64,000 bases of DNA from Cauispirillum nitrogeniifigens (lineage in GTDB: Bacteria; Pseudomonadota; Alphaproteobacteria; Rhodospirillales; Rhodospirillaceae), in NCBI RefSeq assembly GCF_049800675.1, contig NZ_JBLOOT010000005.1, positions 186,001 through 250,000 of the forward strand, given 5' to 3'. Of the stretch, positions 9,523-17,068 are shown piece by piece (the first letter of the stretch is position 1; every line of letters begins with the position of its first letter). The notes under the pieces are model-generated. The model saw nothing but the letters and a program-made list of their open reading frames with translations, ran no database searches and was not told the DNA's origin. Position numbers and translations under genes: made by a program.

Positions 9523-11084
9523 ACTTCGACGGCCTGGGCGCGCAGCGCCTCCAGGCGGTCGGCGCTGCTCTGGACGGCGCTGCGCTGGTGATAGAAGCGC
9601 AAGGCCCGCAGGCCGCCCAGTTCCTCGCCGCCGCCCGCGCGGCCGGGGCCGCCGTGCACCGTCTGCGGCATGGCGTTGCCATGGCCGGTGTGGCTCTTGC
9701 CAATGGCCTCGTTGACCACCAGCAGGCGGCCATGGCTGGGCGCGATGGCCGGCACGAAGGACAGGGCGAAGGCGTCGTCGCCGGTGAACACCGACGCGGC
9801 GAGCGAGCCGCCGCCCAGCGCCGCCAGGTCGGCGGCCTGTGCCGGGTCGTCATAGGGCATGATGGTGGCAGCCGGGCCGAACACCTCCACCGCATGCACG
9901 GCCTTGCCGTCCAGGGGCGAATCGCAGGCCAGCAGGGTCGGCGGCACGAAGCAGGCATGGTCGGGGTCCACCCCGCCCGGCGCGTAGGAACGGTCGGCGC
10001 CGCCGGTGACGACTCGCGCCTCGGCCGACAGGGTGGCGATGCCCTCCCAGGCGGCGGCCTGCTGCGCCTTGCTGACCAGCGGCCCCATGCGCACGCCCTC
10101 GACGCGTGGATCGCCCACGGCGACCTTCTCCAGGGAAGCCTTCAGGGCCTCCACGGCGTCGGCGTGGAAGGCGCGCGGCACCAGGATGCGGCGGATGGCG
10201 GTGCACTTCTGGCCGGCCTTGATGGTCAGCTCGCGCGTCACTTCCTTGACCGCCAGGGCGAATTCCGCCGAGTCGGGGCCGGCATCGGGGCCGAAGCAGC
10301 ACAGGTTCAGGCTGTCGGCCTCCATGGCGAAGCGCAGGTTGTTGTCCTGCACCGCCGGATGCGCCCGCAGCGACCGCGCGGTGTCGAAGGAGCCGGTGAA
10401 GCTGACCAGATCCCAGCGCCCCAGGGCATCCATCAGCCCGCGCCCGCCGCCGCAGACCAGCGACAGGGCGCCGTCGGGCAGCACGCCGGCGGCAATGACG
10501 TCCTCGACCATCTGGTGGGTCAGCCAGGCCGTCGCGGTGGCCGGCTTGGCCACCACCGGCACGCCCGACAGCAGCGCCACGGCGGCCTTTTCCCACAGGC
10601 CCCAACTGGGGAAGTTGAAGGCGTTGATGCACACCGCCACCCCCTGCACCGGGGTCCAGATATGGGCGGCACGGAACGCCTCGTCCTTGGCGAGTTGGTC
10701 GCTGCCGGCTTCCATCAGCAGCCGGGCGTCGCCCAGGCGCTTGCCGAGGCTGGCGTAGTATTTCAGCGTGCCGATGCCGCCGTCGATGTCCATGGCGGCA
10801 TCGACGGCGGTGTTGCCGGAGTTGCGCAGGGCGATGGCGCCATACGCCTCGCGATTGGCCGTCAGCACGTCGGCGATGGCGCGCAGCAGGGCCGCGCGCT
10901 GGCCGTAGGTCATGGCCCGCAGGGCCGGGCCGCCCCTGGACCGCGCCCAGGACAGGCCGGCGGCCAGATCAAGGCCGTCGGCGCTGGCGTGGGCCAGGGT
11001 CTCGCCGGTGACGGGGTCGCGCAGCGCCGCCCCCTCGCCGGTGCCATCCTGCCAACGGCCGTTCAGGTAGCTGGTAAGTCGCAT
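9513..11084 (-). CDS. boxD: 3,4-dehydroadipyl-CoA semialdehyde dehydrogenase BoxD
   Basis: 523 residues from the ATG at 11082-11084; the frame is open further upstream but that part is antisense-like high-GC extension, and family proteins start at the RLTSYLNGRW-type segment. The catalytic Cys lies in IKAGQKCTAIRR, and NAD(P)-binding INAFNFPSWG and the cofactor-loop region are present. BoxD oxidises the semialdehyde made by BoxC to 3,4-dehydroadipyl-CoA with NADP+, feeding a beta-ketoadipate-like route. The start overlaps the end of the hydrolase gene by 22 bp, indicating one operon. The gene is sometimes named boxZ or simply aldehyde dehydrogenase in other genomes. Confidence 0.9.
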   Translation of the reverse strand: MRLTSYLNGRWQDGTGEGAALRDPVTGETLAHASADGLDLAAGLSWARSRGGPALRAMTYGQRAALLRAIADVLTANREAYGAIALRNSGNTAVDAAMDIDGGIGTLKYYASLGKRLGDARLLMEAGSDQLAKDEAFRAAHIWTPVQGVAVCINAFNFPSWGLWEKAAVALLSGVPVVAKPATATAWLTHQMVEDVIAAGVLPDGALSLVCGGGRGLMDALGRWDLVSFTGSFDTARSLRAHPAVQDNNLRFAMEADSLNLCCFGPDAGPDSAEFALAVKEVTRELTIKAGQKCTAIRRILVPRAFHADAVEALKASLEKVAVGDPRVEGVRMGPLVSKAQQAAAWEGIATLSAEARVVTGGADRSYAPGGVDPDHACFVPPTLLACDSPLDGKAVHAVEVFGPAATIMPYDDPAQAADLAALGGGSLAASVFTGDDAFALSFVPAIAPSHGRLLVVNEAIGKSHTGHGNAMPQTVHGGPGRAGGGEELGGLRALRFYHQRSAVQSSADRLEALRAQAVEVAL

Positions 11085-11884
11085 GGTGTCTCCATCAGGT
11101 CGCGGACCAGCCGCGCGGTCGCCGCCAGGGTGGCGTCGCGCTGGTCCTTGTGCGGGGAATGCTTGCAGTCGGGGAGCATGGCGACGGTGACGGGGCCGCG
11201 CACCTGGGCGGCGATGGCCTTGACCTGGGCGTCCGTGCCGTACTCGTCGTCCACGCCCTGGATGACCAGGGTCGGCACCGTCACGCCGGGCAGGAATTCC
11301 TCGATGTTCCAGTGCCAGAAGTCGGGATGCAGCCACACGCCGTTCCAGCCCCAGAAGGCGCAGTCGACGTTGGCGCCGTGGTAGCGGGCCAGCTTGTCGC
11401 GCAGATTGGTCGTCTCGTAGGCCGTCTTGGCGTCGCGGATGGAGGCCACGCAGACCTCCTCGTTGAACACATGGGCGGCCATCAGCACCAGCCCCTTGAC
11501 CCGCTTGCGCGGGTCGGCGCCGCCGGCATGGATGAGGGCGATCGACCCGCCGTCGCTGTGGCCGACCAGCACCACCGACTCCAGCCCGGCGGCGTCGAGC
11601 ACGGCGGGCAGGACCTCCAATCCTTCGGTGTGCATGTAGCTGACCGGGCGCGGCAGCGGCACCGGCGAGGACTTGCCATAGCCCTGGCGGCTGTAGACCA
11701 GCGCGCCGCAGCCGGTGGCGGCGGCCACCGCATCGGGGTAGTCACGCCACAGGGACACGCTGCCCAGGCCCTCGTGCAGGAACACCAGCACCGGCGCGGA
11801 CGCATCGCGCGCGGCGATCCAGCGGTATTCCAGGTCGGCGCCGTTCACATGCAGCACGCCCTCGTGGCTGTCGCGGTCAAGCAT
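11063..11884 (-). CDS. Alpha/beta hydrolase of the box cluster
   Basis: 273 residues, typical single-domain alpha/beta hydrolase. The nucleophile elbow is GHSDGG (Ser at about residue 108), the acid is likely the Asp in QGVDDEYGT, and the His is in DCKHSPHKDQ near the C-terminus; an HG-type oxyanion segment FLHEGLGS precedes them. The triad is therefore complete. It overlaps the ligase gene by 8 bp and boxD by 22 bp, so it is made together with benzoate activation and ring-cleavage enzymes. A role as benzoate-ester or CoA-thioester hydrolase is plausible but not shown by the sequence. Confidence 0.85.
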   Translation of the reverse strand: MLDRDSHEGVLHVNGADLEYRWIAARDASAPVLVFLHEGLGSVSLWRDYPDAVAAATGCGALVYSRQGYGKSSPVPLPRPVSYMHTEGLEVLPAVLDAAGLESVVLVGHSDGGSIALIHAGGADPRKRVKGLVLMAAHVFNEEVCVASIRDAKTAYETTNLRDKLARYHGANVDCAFWGWNGVWLHPDFWHWNIEEFLPGVTVPTLVIQGVDDEYGTDAQVKAIAAQVRGPVTVAMLPDCKHSPHKDQRDATLAATARLVRDLMETPCDLPAT

Positions 11885-13490
11885 CCCGTCTTTCCTCCTT
11901 CACCTGATCACGGAGTTTGAAACGCTGGATCTTGCCCGTGGCGGTCTTGGGCAGGGTGTCCACGACATCGATCCAGCGGGGATACTTGTACGGCGCCAGA
12001 CGGCTTTTGACGAAGGCCTTCAGATCGTCGATCAGCGCCGCGTCGGCCTCGCGCCCCTCCTTGAGGACGACGAAGGCGTGCGGCTTGACCAGCCCGTCCG
12101 GCCCGTCGCCGATGACGGCGGCCTCCAGCACGGCGGGATGGGCGACCAGGGCGGCCTCCACCTCGAAGGGCGATACCCAGTTGCCGCTGACCTTGAGCAT
12201 GTCGTCGGCCCGCCCGGCGTAGACGTAGTAGCCGTCGGCCTCGCGCGAGTACTTGTCGCCGGTGGCCGTCCAGGCGCCGCGGAAGGTGTGGCGACTCTTG
12301 GCCCGCTGGTTCCAGTAGCCCAGGGCCGAGGACGGGCCGCGCACCAGAAGCTCGCCGATCTCCCCGTCGGCCACCGGATGGCCGTGTTCGTCGACGATCA
12401 TCAGGTCATAGCCCGGCACGGCGATGCCCGAGGTGCCGTAGCGCCGCTTGCCCGGCGGATTGCACAGGAAGATGTGCAGCATCTCCGTCGAGCCCAGACC
12501 GTCGAGGATCTCCACCCCAAAACGCTCCTCCCAGCGCTGGCCGACCTCGGCCGGCAGGGCCTCGCCGGCCGACACGCACAGCCGCAGCCTGTCGGACCCG
12601 GCGTGCCCGGCGGTGGCGCGGTCGGCCAGGATGGCGGCATAGAGTGTCGGCACGCCGCAGTAGACCGTCGGCTGGTGGGCGGCCAGGGTGCGCATCACCG
12701 CCTCGGGCGTCGGCCGCTCGGCCAGCAGCACCACCGTGGCGCCGGCCCCGAACGGAAAGGTCATGCCGTTGCCCAGGCCATAGGCGAAGAACAGCTTGGC
12801 GGCCGAATAGACCACGTCGTCCTCGCGCACGCCCAGCACCCCCTGGCCGAACAGTTCGTGGGTCGCCGCCAGATGGCCGTGGCAGTGCATCACCCCCTTG
12901 GGCGCCCCGGTCGAGCCGGAGGAATAGAGCCAGAAGGCGATGTCGTCGCAGGTGGTCGCCGCCGCCTCCAGGTCGGGCGCGGCGGCGGCCATGCGGGCGT
13001 CCAGGCTCTCGGGGCCATCCCCATCAAGGATGACATGCTCCAGGAACGGCTGATCGGCCAGCGCCGGTGCGATCTTGTCGTGCAGCGCGGCGCTGACCAC
13101 CAGCGCCCTCACCCGGCTGTCGCGCAGCATGTAGGCGTAGTCCCTGGGCGTCAGCAGGGTGTTGAGCGGGATGGGCACCAGCCCGGCCTTGATGGCGCCC
13201 CAGAACACCGCCGGAAAGTTCACGGTGTCGAGCATGCAGACGGCGACGCGGTCTTCCTGCCGCAGGCCCAGCGCCTTCAGCGCATTGCCGGCGCGGTTGG
13301 CGCGTTCGGCCAGATCGCCATAGGTGAACGCTCCGGTGTCGTCGATGACCGCCGTCTTGCCGGCCCGCCCCTGCACCAGATGGCGGTCGATGAAGAAGCT
13401 GGCGGCGTTGTAGTCGCGCGGCAGGGAAAAGGATGGCGCGTCGGTCGGGGCGGAACGGGTGTCCGCCCCGGCGATGGGGGAGAGCTGCAT
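11877..13490 (-). CDS. bclA: Benzoate-CoA ligase
   Basis: 537 residues of the acyl-CoA synthetase (ANL) family. The AMP-binding P-loop YSSGSTGAPKGVMH, the core LDGLGSTEMLHIF and the C-terminal catalytic Lys segment KTATGKIQRFKLR are all present. It activates benzoate to benzoyl-CoA with ATP and CoA, the first step of the box pathway. The start is the ATG at 13488-13490. The 8-bp overlap with the hydrolase gene shows translational coupling. The 255-bp gap upstream holds palindromic repeat copy 2, so a separate promoter is possible but I do not see a clear one. Confidence 0.93.
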   Translation of the reverse strand: MQLSPIAGADTRSAPTDAPSFSLPRDYNAASFFIDRHLVQGRAGKTAVIDDTGAFTYGDLAERANRAGNALKALGLRQEDRVAVCMLDTVNFPAVFWGAIKAGLVPIPLNTLLTPRDYAYMLRDSRVRALVVSAALHDKIAPALADQPFLEHVILDGDGPESLDARMAAAAPDLEAAATTCDDIAFWLYSSGSTGAPKGVMHCHGHLAATHELFGQGVLGVREDDVVYSAAKLFFAYGLGNGMTFPFGAGATVVLLAERPTPEAVMRTLAAHQPTVYCGVPTLYAAILADRATAGHAGSDRLRLCVSAGEALPAEVGQRWEERFGVEILDGLGSTEMLHIFLCNPPGKRRYGTSGIAVPGYDLMIVDEHGHPVADGEIGELLVRGPSSALGYWNQRAKSRHTFRGAWTATGDKYSREADGYYVYAGRADDMLKVSGNWVSPFEVEAALVAHPAVLEAAVIGDGPDGLVKPHAFVVLKEGREADAALIDDLKAFVKSRLAPYKYPRWIDVVDTLPKTATGKIQRFKLRDQVKEERRDA

Positions 13491-13574
13491 GGACGTGACC
13501 TCCCAGGGTCGGCTTCTTTTGGTTCGGCAGAGGGAGCGCTCGTTGGAGCCGGCCGCAGGGCGACACCCCTCACT

Positions 13575-13696
13575 CCGTCGTTCCCGCGAAAGCGGGAACC
13601 CAGGGTCGTGGAGACGGTTCCATCAGCTTCGTATGTCTTTGACATGACGATGACTTTATCCACGGCCCTGGGCCCCCGCCTGCGCGGGGGCGACGG
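13575..13696. repeat. Dispersed palindromic element, copy 2
   Basis: A 122-bp element with the same ends as copy 1 at 6143-6239: a left hairpin CCCGCGAAAGCGGG, the CCCAGGG-TCGTGGAGAC segment, a right CCCTGGG, and a terminal hairpin ending CGACGG. The middle differs and is about 25 bp longer. It lies between bclA and the DUF4863 gene. Confidence 0.8.
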
Positions 13697-13745
13697 AACT
13701 GAACAGGCGATGGCGAAGCATGCGATGGACTCCGCCAACGGGCCC

Positions 13746-14237
13746 TCAGCGGGTGAATTCGATGGCCCCGCCGGGCAGGAAATAGAGCACCAGCGCATCG
13801 CCGCCGCTCACCGTCGGGTGGTGGGCGCTACCCGGCCCGTAGACCAGCCAGCCGCGCGGCACACCGTCGAAGCGGGCGTCGGGGTCGATGGGCATGATCA
13901 TGTCGATCTCGCCGTTGGGGTGGGCGTGGTGCGGCCCCTTGACCGGGGTCATGCGCACGACGTCGATGCTGAAGCCCTCCAGGCCCTCGGCATCGGGCTT
14001 GAGCACGCGGCCATAGCGGATGCCGCCATGCTCGCGCTCGCACATCCAGCCTTCGGCGATGGCCTGGTGGCAGGCGTCCTCGATGCCCCGGAAGACGGGG
14101 CCGTCGGCCGGGAACTCGGTATTCAGGCGGGCCATCAGGGCATCGTCGAGGGGCGCCCCGGCGATGGCGCGGGCGACCTGCCCGACCAGGCCCTGGAATC
14201 GGGCGCGGCCGTCGGTGAGGGAAGCGGCGTCTGTCAC
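13746..14237 (-). CDS. DUF4863 family protein (hydroxylaminobenzoate lyase-like) of the box operon
   Basis: 163 residues from the GTG at 14235-14237, preferred over an upstream TTG because GGGAGGA lies six bases before it. The C-terminal half is cupin-like, with a metal-type HHAHPNGEIDMI segment and a later HHPTVSGGDALVLYFLPGG. I recognise it as DUF4863, the family that includes the 4-hydroxylaminobenzoate lyase PnbB of nitrobenzoate degraders. Here it is the first gene of a benzoate operon, so nitrobenzoate chemistry is not implied. A role in handling a benzoate derivative is inferred. A BoxR-like site lies about 90 bp upstream. Confidence 0.75.
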   Translation of the reverse strand: MTDAASLTDGRARFQGLVGQVARAIAGAPLDDALMARLNTEFPADGPVFRGIEDACHQAIAEGWMCEREHGGIRYGRVLKPDAEGLEGFSIDVVRMTPVKGPHHAHPNGEIDMIMPIDPDARFDGVPRGWLVYGPGSAHHPTVSGGDALVLYFLPGGAIEFTR

Positions 14238-14327
14238 GGAAATCCTCCCAGGATGTGCGCGGGTCAAGGCCCACTGTTTTCGTCCGGCTTTTCCGGCGCC
14301 GGCCGTTTGGGTGGAAAAACTCTAACA

Positions 14328-14341
14328 TGCAAGATAGCGCA
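14328..14341. promoter_or_regulatory. BoxR-like operator upstream of the DUF4863 gene
   Basis: TGCA-AGATAG-CGCA, one mismatch from TGCA-N6-TGCA with the shared ATAG core and a flanking CATG at each end. It lies about 90 bp before the GTG of the first gene of the minus-strand operon. Confidence 0.6.
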
Positions 14342-14457
14342 TGAGAAGACGGCATGGACCTCTACCCCATCATCTCCCGGAAATACGCCATTTCAACTTT
14401 CATATCAGCGGACTACTCACCATCCGCCGGAGCACTCCGCTCCCCTGGCGGCGGCGG

Positions 14458-14477
14458 TGCATATGATATATAGTGCA
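14458..14477. promoter_or_regulatory. BoxR-like operator upstream of boxR
   Basis: TGAT-ATATAG-TGCA at 14464-14477, with an extra TGCA at 14458-14461. The ATATAGTGCATG half is identical to the boxC operator. It lies about 145 bp before the boxR start and would allow autoregulation. Confidence 0.6.
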
Positions 14478-14620
14478 TGTCGCGCCCGACTTGTTCCCTG
14501 CCCCCGATGCTGTGCAGGAGCAAAAGCCTGGGTCATGGACAGCACGGGTGCGCGGCCCCTGTTCGCGACCGCGCCACCTGCCCTATAGTCGGCCCCTGAA
14601 GCGCCAGCGGAAGGAACAGC

Positions 14621-15559
14621 ATGACCAAAGGCGAACGACTGCGCACGGTGGCCAGTGGCCGCGCCACGGGCGGCACGCCGAAGGACTTCGACGATCTGGT
14701 TCGCGCCCTGGGCGACCGCGTCAAGCGGCTGCGGGCCCGGCGCGGCATGTCGCGCAAGGTGTTGTCCGAACAGTCCGGGGTGTCGGAGCGCTATCTGGCG
14801 CAGCTCGAATCGGGCCAGGCCAACGTCAGCTTCCAGGTGCTGCTGGCCATCGCCGGGTCGATGAACATCGGCCTGACCGACCTGCTGGCCGACGGCGGCG
14901 ACGAGAACCCCGATCTGGTGCTGGCCAAGCGCTTCCTCGACGGACTGGCGCCCGACCAGCACGGCCAGGCCCTGCGCCTGCTGAAGGATCACTTCGCCCC
15001 GGCGCGCGACGGCCAGACCGGCGCGGTGGCGCTGATCGGCCTGCGCGGGGCCGGCAAGTCGACGCTCGGCCGCCATCTGGCCGCCCACTACCGGGTGCCG
15101 TTCATCCGCCTGGGCGCCCTGGTCGAGCAGACCGCCGGCATCGACATGGCCGAGATCTTCCTGACCATGGGCCAGAAGGGATACCGCCGGCTGGAATACG
15201 GCGCCCTGCAACAGGCCGTCGCCCGCCACCCGCGCGTGGTCATCGAAACCGGCGGCTCCATCGTGTCGGAGGCGCGGACCTTCGACCTGCTGATCAATTC
15301 CTGCTTCACCGTGTGGCTGCGCGCCACGCCCGAGGAGCACATGCGCCGCGTCATGCAGCAGGGCGACCTGCGCCCCATGGAAGGCAGCCGCCGCGCCATG
15401 GAGGACCTGGAGGCCATCCTGACGGCGCGCTCGCCCTTCTACAGCCGCGCCGACGCCCAACTCGCCACGTCGGGGCGCAGCGAACGCGACTGCCTGGCCG
15501 AACTGATCGCCCTGACCGAACCCTATCTGGCCGAGGAAACGGCGGCGGCCGGGGAGTAG
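14621..15559 (+). CDS. boxR: BoxR/BzdR-type transcriptional regulator (XRE + shikimate kinase-like)
   Basis: 312 residues. An XRE helix-turn-helix occupies about residues 25-85 (MSRKVLSEQSGVSERYLAQLESGQANVS), and the C-terminal half is a shikimate kinase-like domain with an intact P-loop GLRGAGKST at about residues 140-148. This fusion is the hallmark of BzdR and BoxR, repressors of anaerobic and aerobic benzoate degradation whose effector is benzoyl-CoA. The gene diverges from the box operon and is the only regulator in the cluster. BoxR-like sites lie upstream of boxR, of the operon and of boxC, so self-control and operon control are likely. Confidence 0.92.
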   Translation: MTKGERLRTVASGRATGGTPKDFDDLVRALGDRVKRLRARRGMSRKVLSEQSGVSERYLAQLESGQANVSFQVLLAIAGSMNIGLTDLLADGGDENPDLVLAKRFLDGLAPDQHGQALRLLKDHFAPARDGQTGAVALIGLRGAGKSTLGRHLAAHYRVPFIRLGALVEQTAGIDMAEIFLTMGQKGYRRLEYGALQQAVARHPRVVIETGGSIVSEARTFDLLINSCFTVWLRATPEEHMRRVMQQGDLRPMEGSRRAMEDLEAILTARSPFYSRADAQLATSGRSERDCLAELIALTEPYLAEETAAAGE

Positions 15560-15577
15560 GGCCGCCCTGCCCTCGCC

Positions 15578-16909
15578 CTACACCACCCGTTCCAGCACCG
15601 CGACGAAGAAGCCGTCGGTGCCGTGGCGGGCGGGGTCGAGGCGCAGGGTGGCGTTCTCCGTCGGGCAGGCGACGGCGTCGCCGACCACCTCGGCCCAGAC
15701 GGTGGGAATGGGGACGATGCGGAAGTCGTCGGTCTGGGAGACGAAGGCTTCGACCTGATGCTCGTTTTCCTCGGGCAGCAGGGAGCAGGTGGCGTAGACC
15801 ACCCGGCCGCCGGGCTTGGCCAGCCGGGCGGCGCTGCGCAGGATGTTGCCTTGCAGGGCGATCAGGTCGGCCAGGGTGTCCTCGGACAGGCGCCACTTGG
15901 CGTCGGGGTTGCGGCGCCACGTCCCGGTGCCCGAGCACGGGGCGTCGATCAGCACGCGGTCGAAGGTGCCGGCGGCCCGCTTGACCCACTTGTCGCGCTC
16001 GCCCGACAGCGGGCGGCGGGTGACGTTATGGGCGCCGGCGCGCTTCAGGCGCACGGCGGAGCGCTCCAGGCGCCCTTCGGACACGTCGCAAGCGACCAGC
16101 CGGCCCTTGCCCTGCATGGCGGCGGCCAGCGCCAGGGTCTTGCCGCCGGCGCCGGCGCAGAAGTCGACCACCGCCTGACCGGGGCGGGCGTCGGCCAGCA
16201 GGGCGACAAGCTGGCTGCCCTCGTCCTGGACCTCCACCAGACCGTCGCGGAAAGCCTTGGTGCCGGCCAGGTTGACGCGGCTGTCCAGGCGCAGGCCGAG
16301 CGGCGAGAAGCGCGTCGGCAGGGCCGAGACCTGTTCGCCGGCCAGTTCGGCGACGGCGTGCCCGAGGTCGGTCTTCAGGGTGTTGACCCGCAGGTCCACC
16401 GGCGCCTCGGCATTCAGGGCGGCCAGCACGTCGTTCAGGTGTTCGCCATAGAGCGGGCCGAGGCGGGGGATGATCCACTCCGGGACCTCGCCGCGCACCC
16501 AGGCGGGCATTTCCTCGTGGTCCAGCGGCTGGCCCTTGAGGCGGTTGATCATGTGCCGCTCCATCTTGCCCAGCGGCTGCGGGGCGAAATCACGGCCGGT
16601 GAACAGGGCGTCGATGGCATCCTCGCCCATGCGGTCGATCAGCACCAGATCGACCAGCAGGCGGGCGCGCGGCGGCATGTATTCCCACGCCGGAGCCGGC
16701 CCCATCCACACCCGGCGCAGCCACCACGCGGTGCGCGCCCAGCGCCGCAGCATGCCCCAGACGCGTTCCGAGATGGCGCGGCGGTCCTTGGAGCCGATGA
16801 ACCGGCGATCCCGGAAATAGGCCGAGGCGGTGCCGTCGGCCGGACGCGGCGTCTCGGCAACGGCCTCTAGAAGCTCGATGGCGGCCTGAAGCCGGGCGGC
16901 GGGGGTCAT
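15578..16909 (-). CDS. rsmB: RsmB/NOP-family rRNA cytosine methyltransferase
   Basis: 443 residues from the ATG at 16907-16909, which has AAGGA seven bases upstream; the frame is open beyond but only over repeat sequence. SAM-binding VDFCAGAGGKTLALAA, motif IV DAPCSGTGTWRRNPD and motif VI YATCSLLPEEN are present, so both cysteines of the m5C mechanism are intact. An N-terminal helical NusB-like region precedes the catalytic domain. The likely target is C967 of 16S rRNA, though other RsmB/F-type targets cannot be excluded. It is convergent with boxR with an 18-bp gap. Confidence 0.85.
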   Translation of the reverse strand: MTPAARLQAAIELLEAVAETPRPADGTASAYFRDRRFIGSKDRRAISERVWGMLRRWARTAWWLRRVWMGPAPAWEYMPPRARLLVDLVLIDRMGEDAIDALFTGRDFAPQPLGKMERHMINRLKGQPLDHEEMPAWVRGEVPEWIIPRLGPLYGEHLNDVLAALNAEAPVDLRVNTLKTDLGHAVAELAGEQVSALPTRFSPLGLRLDSRVNLAGTKAFRDGLVEVQDEGSQLVALLADARPGQAVVDFCAGAGGKTLALAAAMQGKGRLVACDVSEGRLERSAVRLKRAGAHNVTRRPLSGERDKWVKRAAGTFDRVLIDAPCSGTGTWRRNPDAKWRLSEDTLADLIALQGNILRSAARLAKPGGRVVYATCSLLPEENEHQVEAFVSQTDDFRIVPIPTVWAEVVGDAVACPTENATLRLDPARHGTDGFFVAVLERVV

Positions 16910-16945
16910 GGAGAATCCTTCATGGAGCGATGCTTGGAGGTTTGA

Positions 16946-17059
16946 ACCACCAAGGCACCAAGGCACCAAGAGGGCTAAGAAGCCGCGCGCAGCGCAGAAT
17001 CCTGATGCGCCTGCGGCGCGGCTTCCGCAGTCCCCTTGGCGTCTTGGTGCCTTGGTGGT
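16946..17059. repeat. Nested inverted-repeat element after guaB
   Basis: A perfect 17-bp inverted repeat (16946-16962 and 17043-17059, arms rich in ACCAAGGC) encloses a second perfect 10-bp pair, GAAGCCGCGC at 16979-16988 and GCGCGGCTTC at 17016-17025. The left arm continues as a short direct repeat of AAGGCACC. It lies 10 bp after the guaB stop and could end guaB transcription, or be a mobile REP-like unit. Confidence 0.75.
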
Positions 17060-17068
17060 CAATAAACC

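Larger units (their letters stand above)
14238..14620. promoter_or_regulatory. Divergent control region between the box operon and boxR
   Basis: About 380 bp of relatively AT-rich DNA without a gene. It holds a BoxR-like site near the operon side (14328-14341) and another near the boxR side (14458-14477). The remainder shows no other convincing motif. The arrangement fits a regulator controlling both the catabolic operon and itself. Confidence 0.6.
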
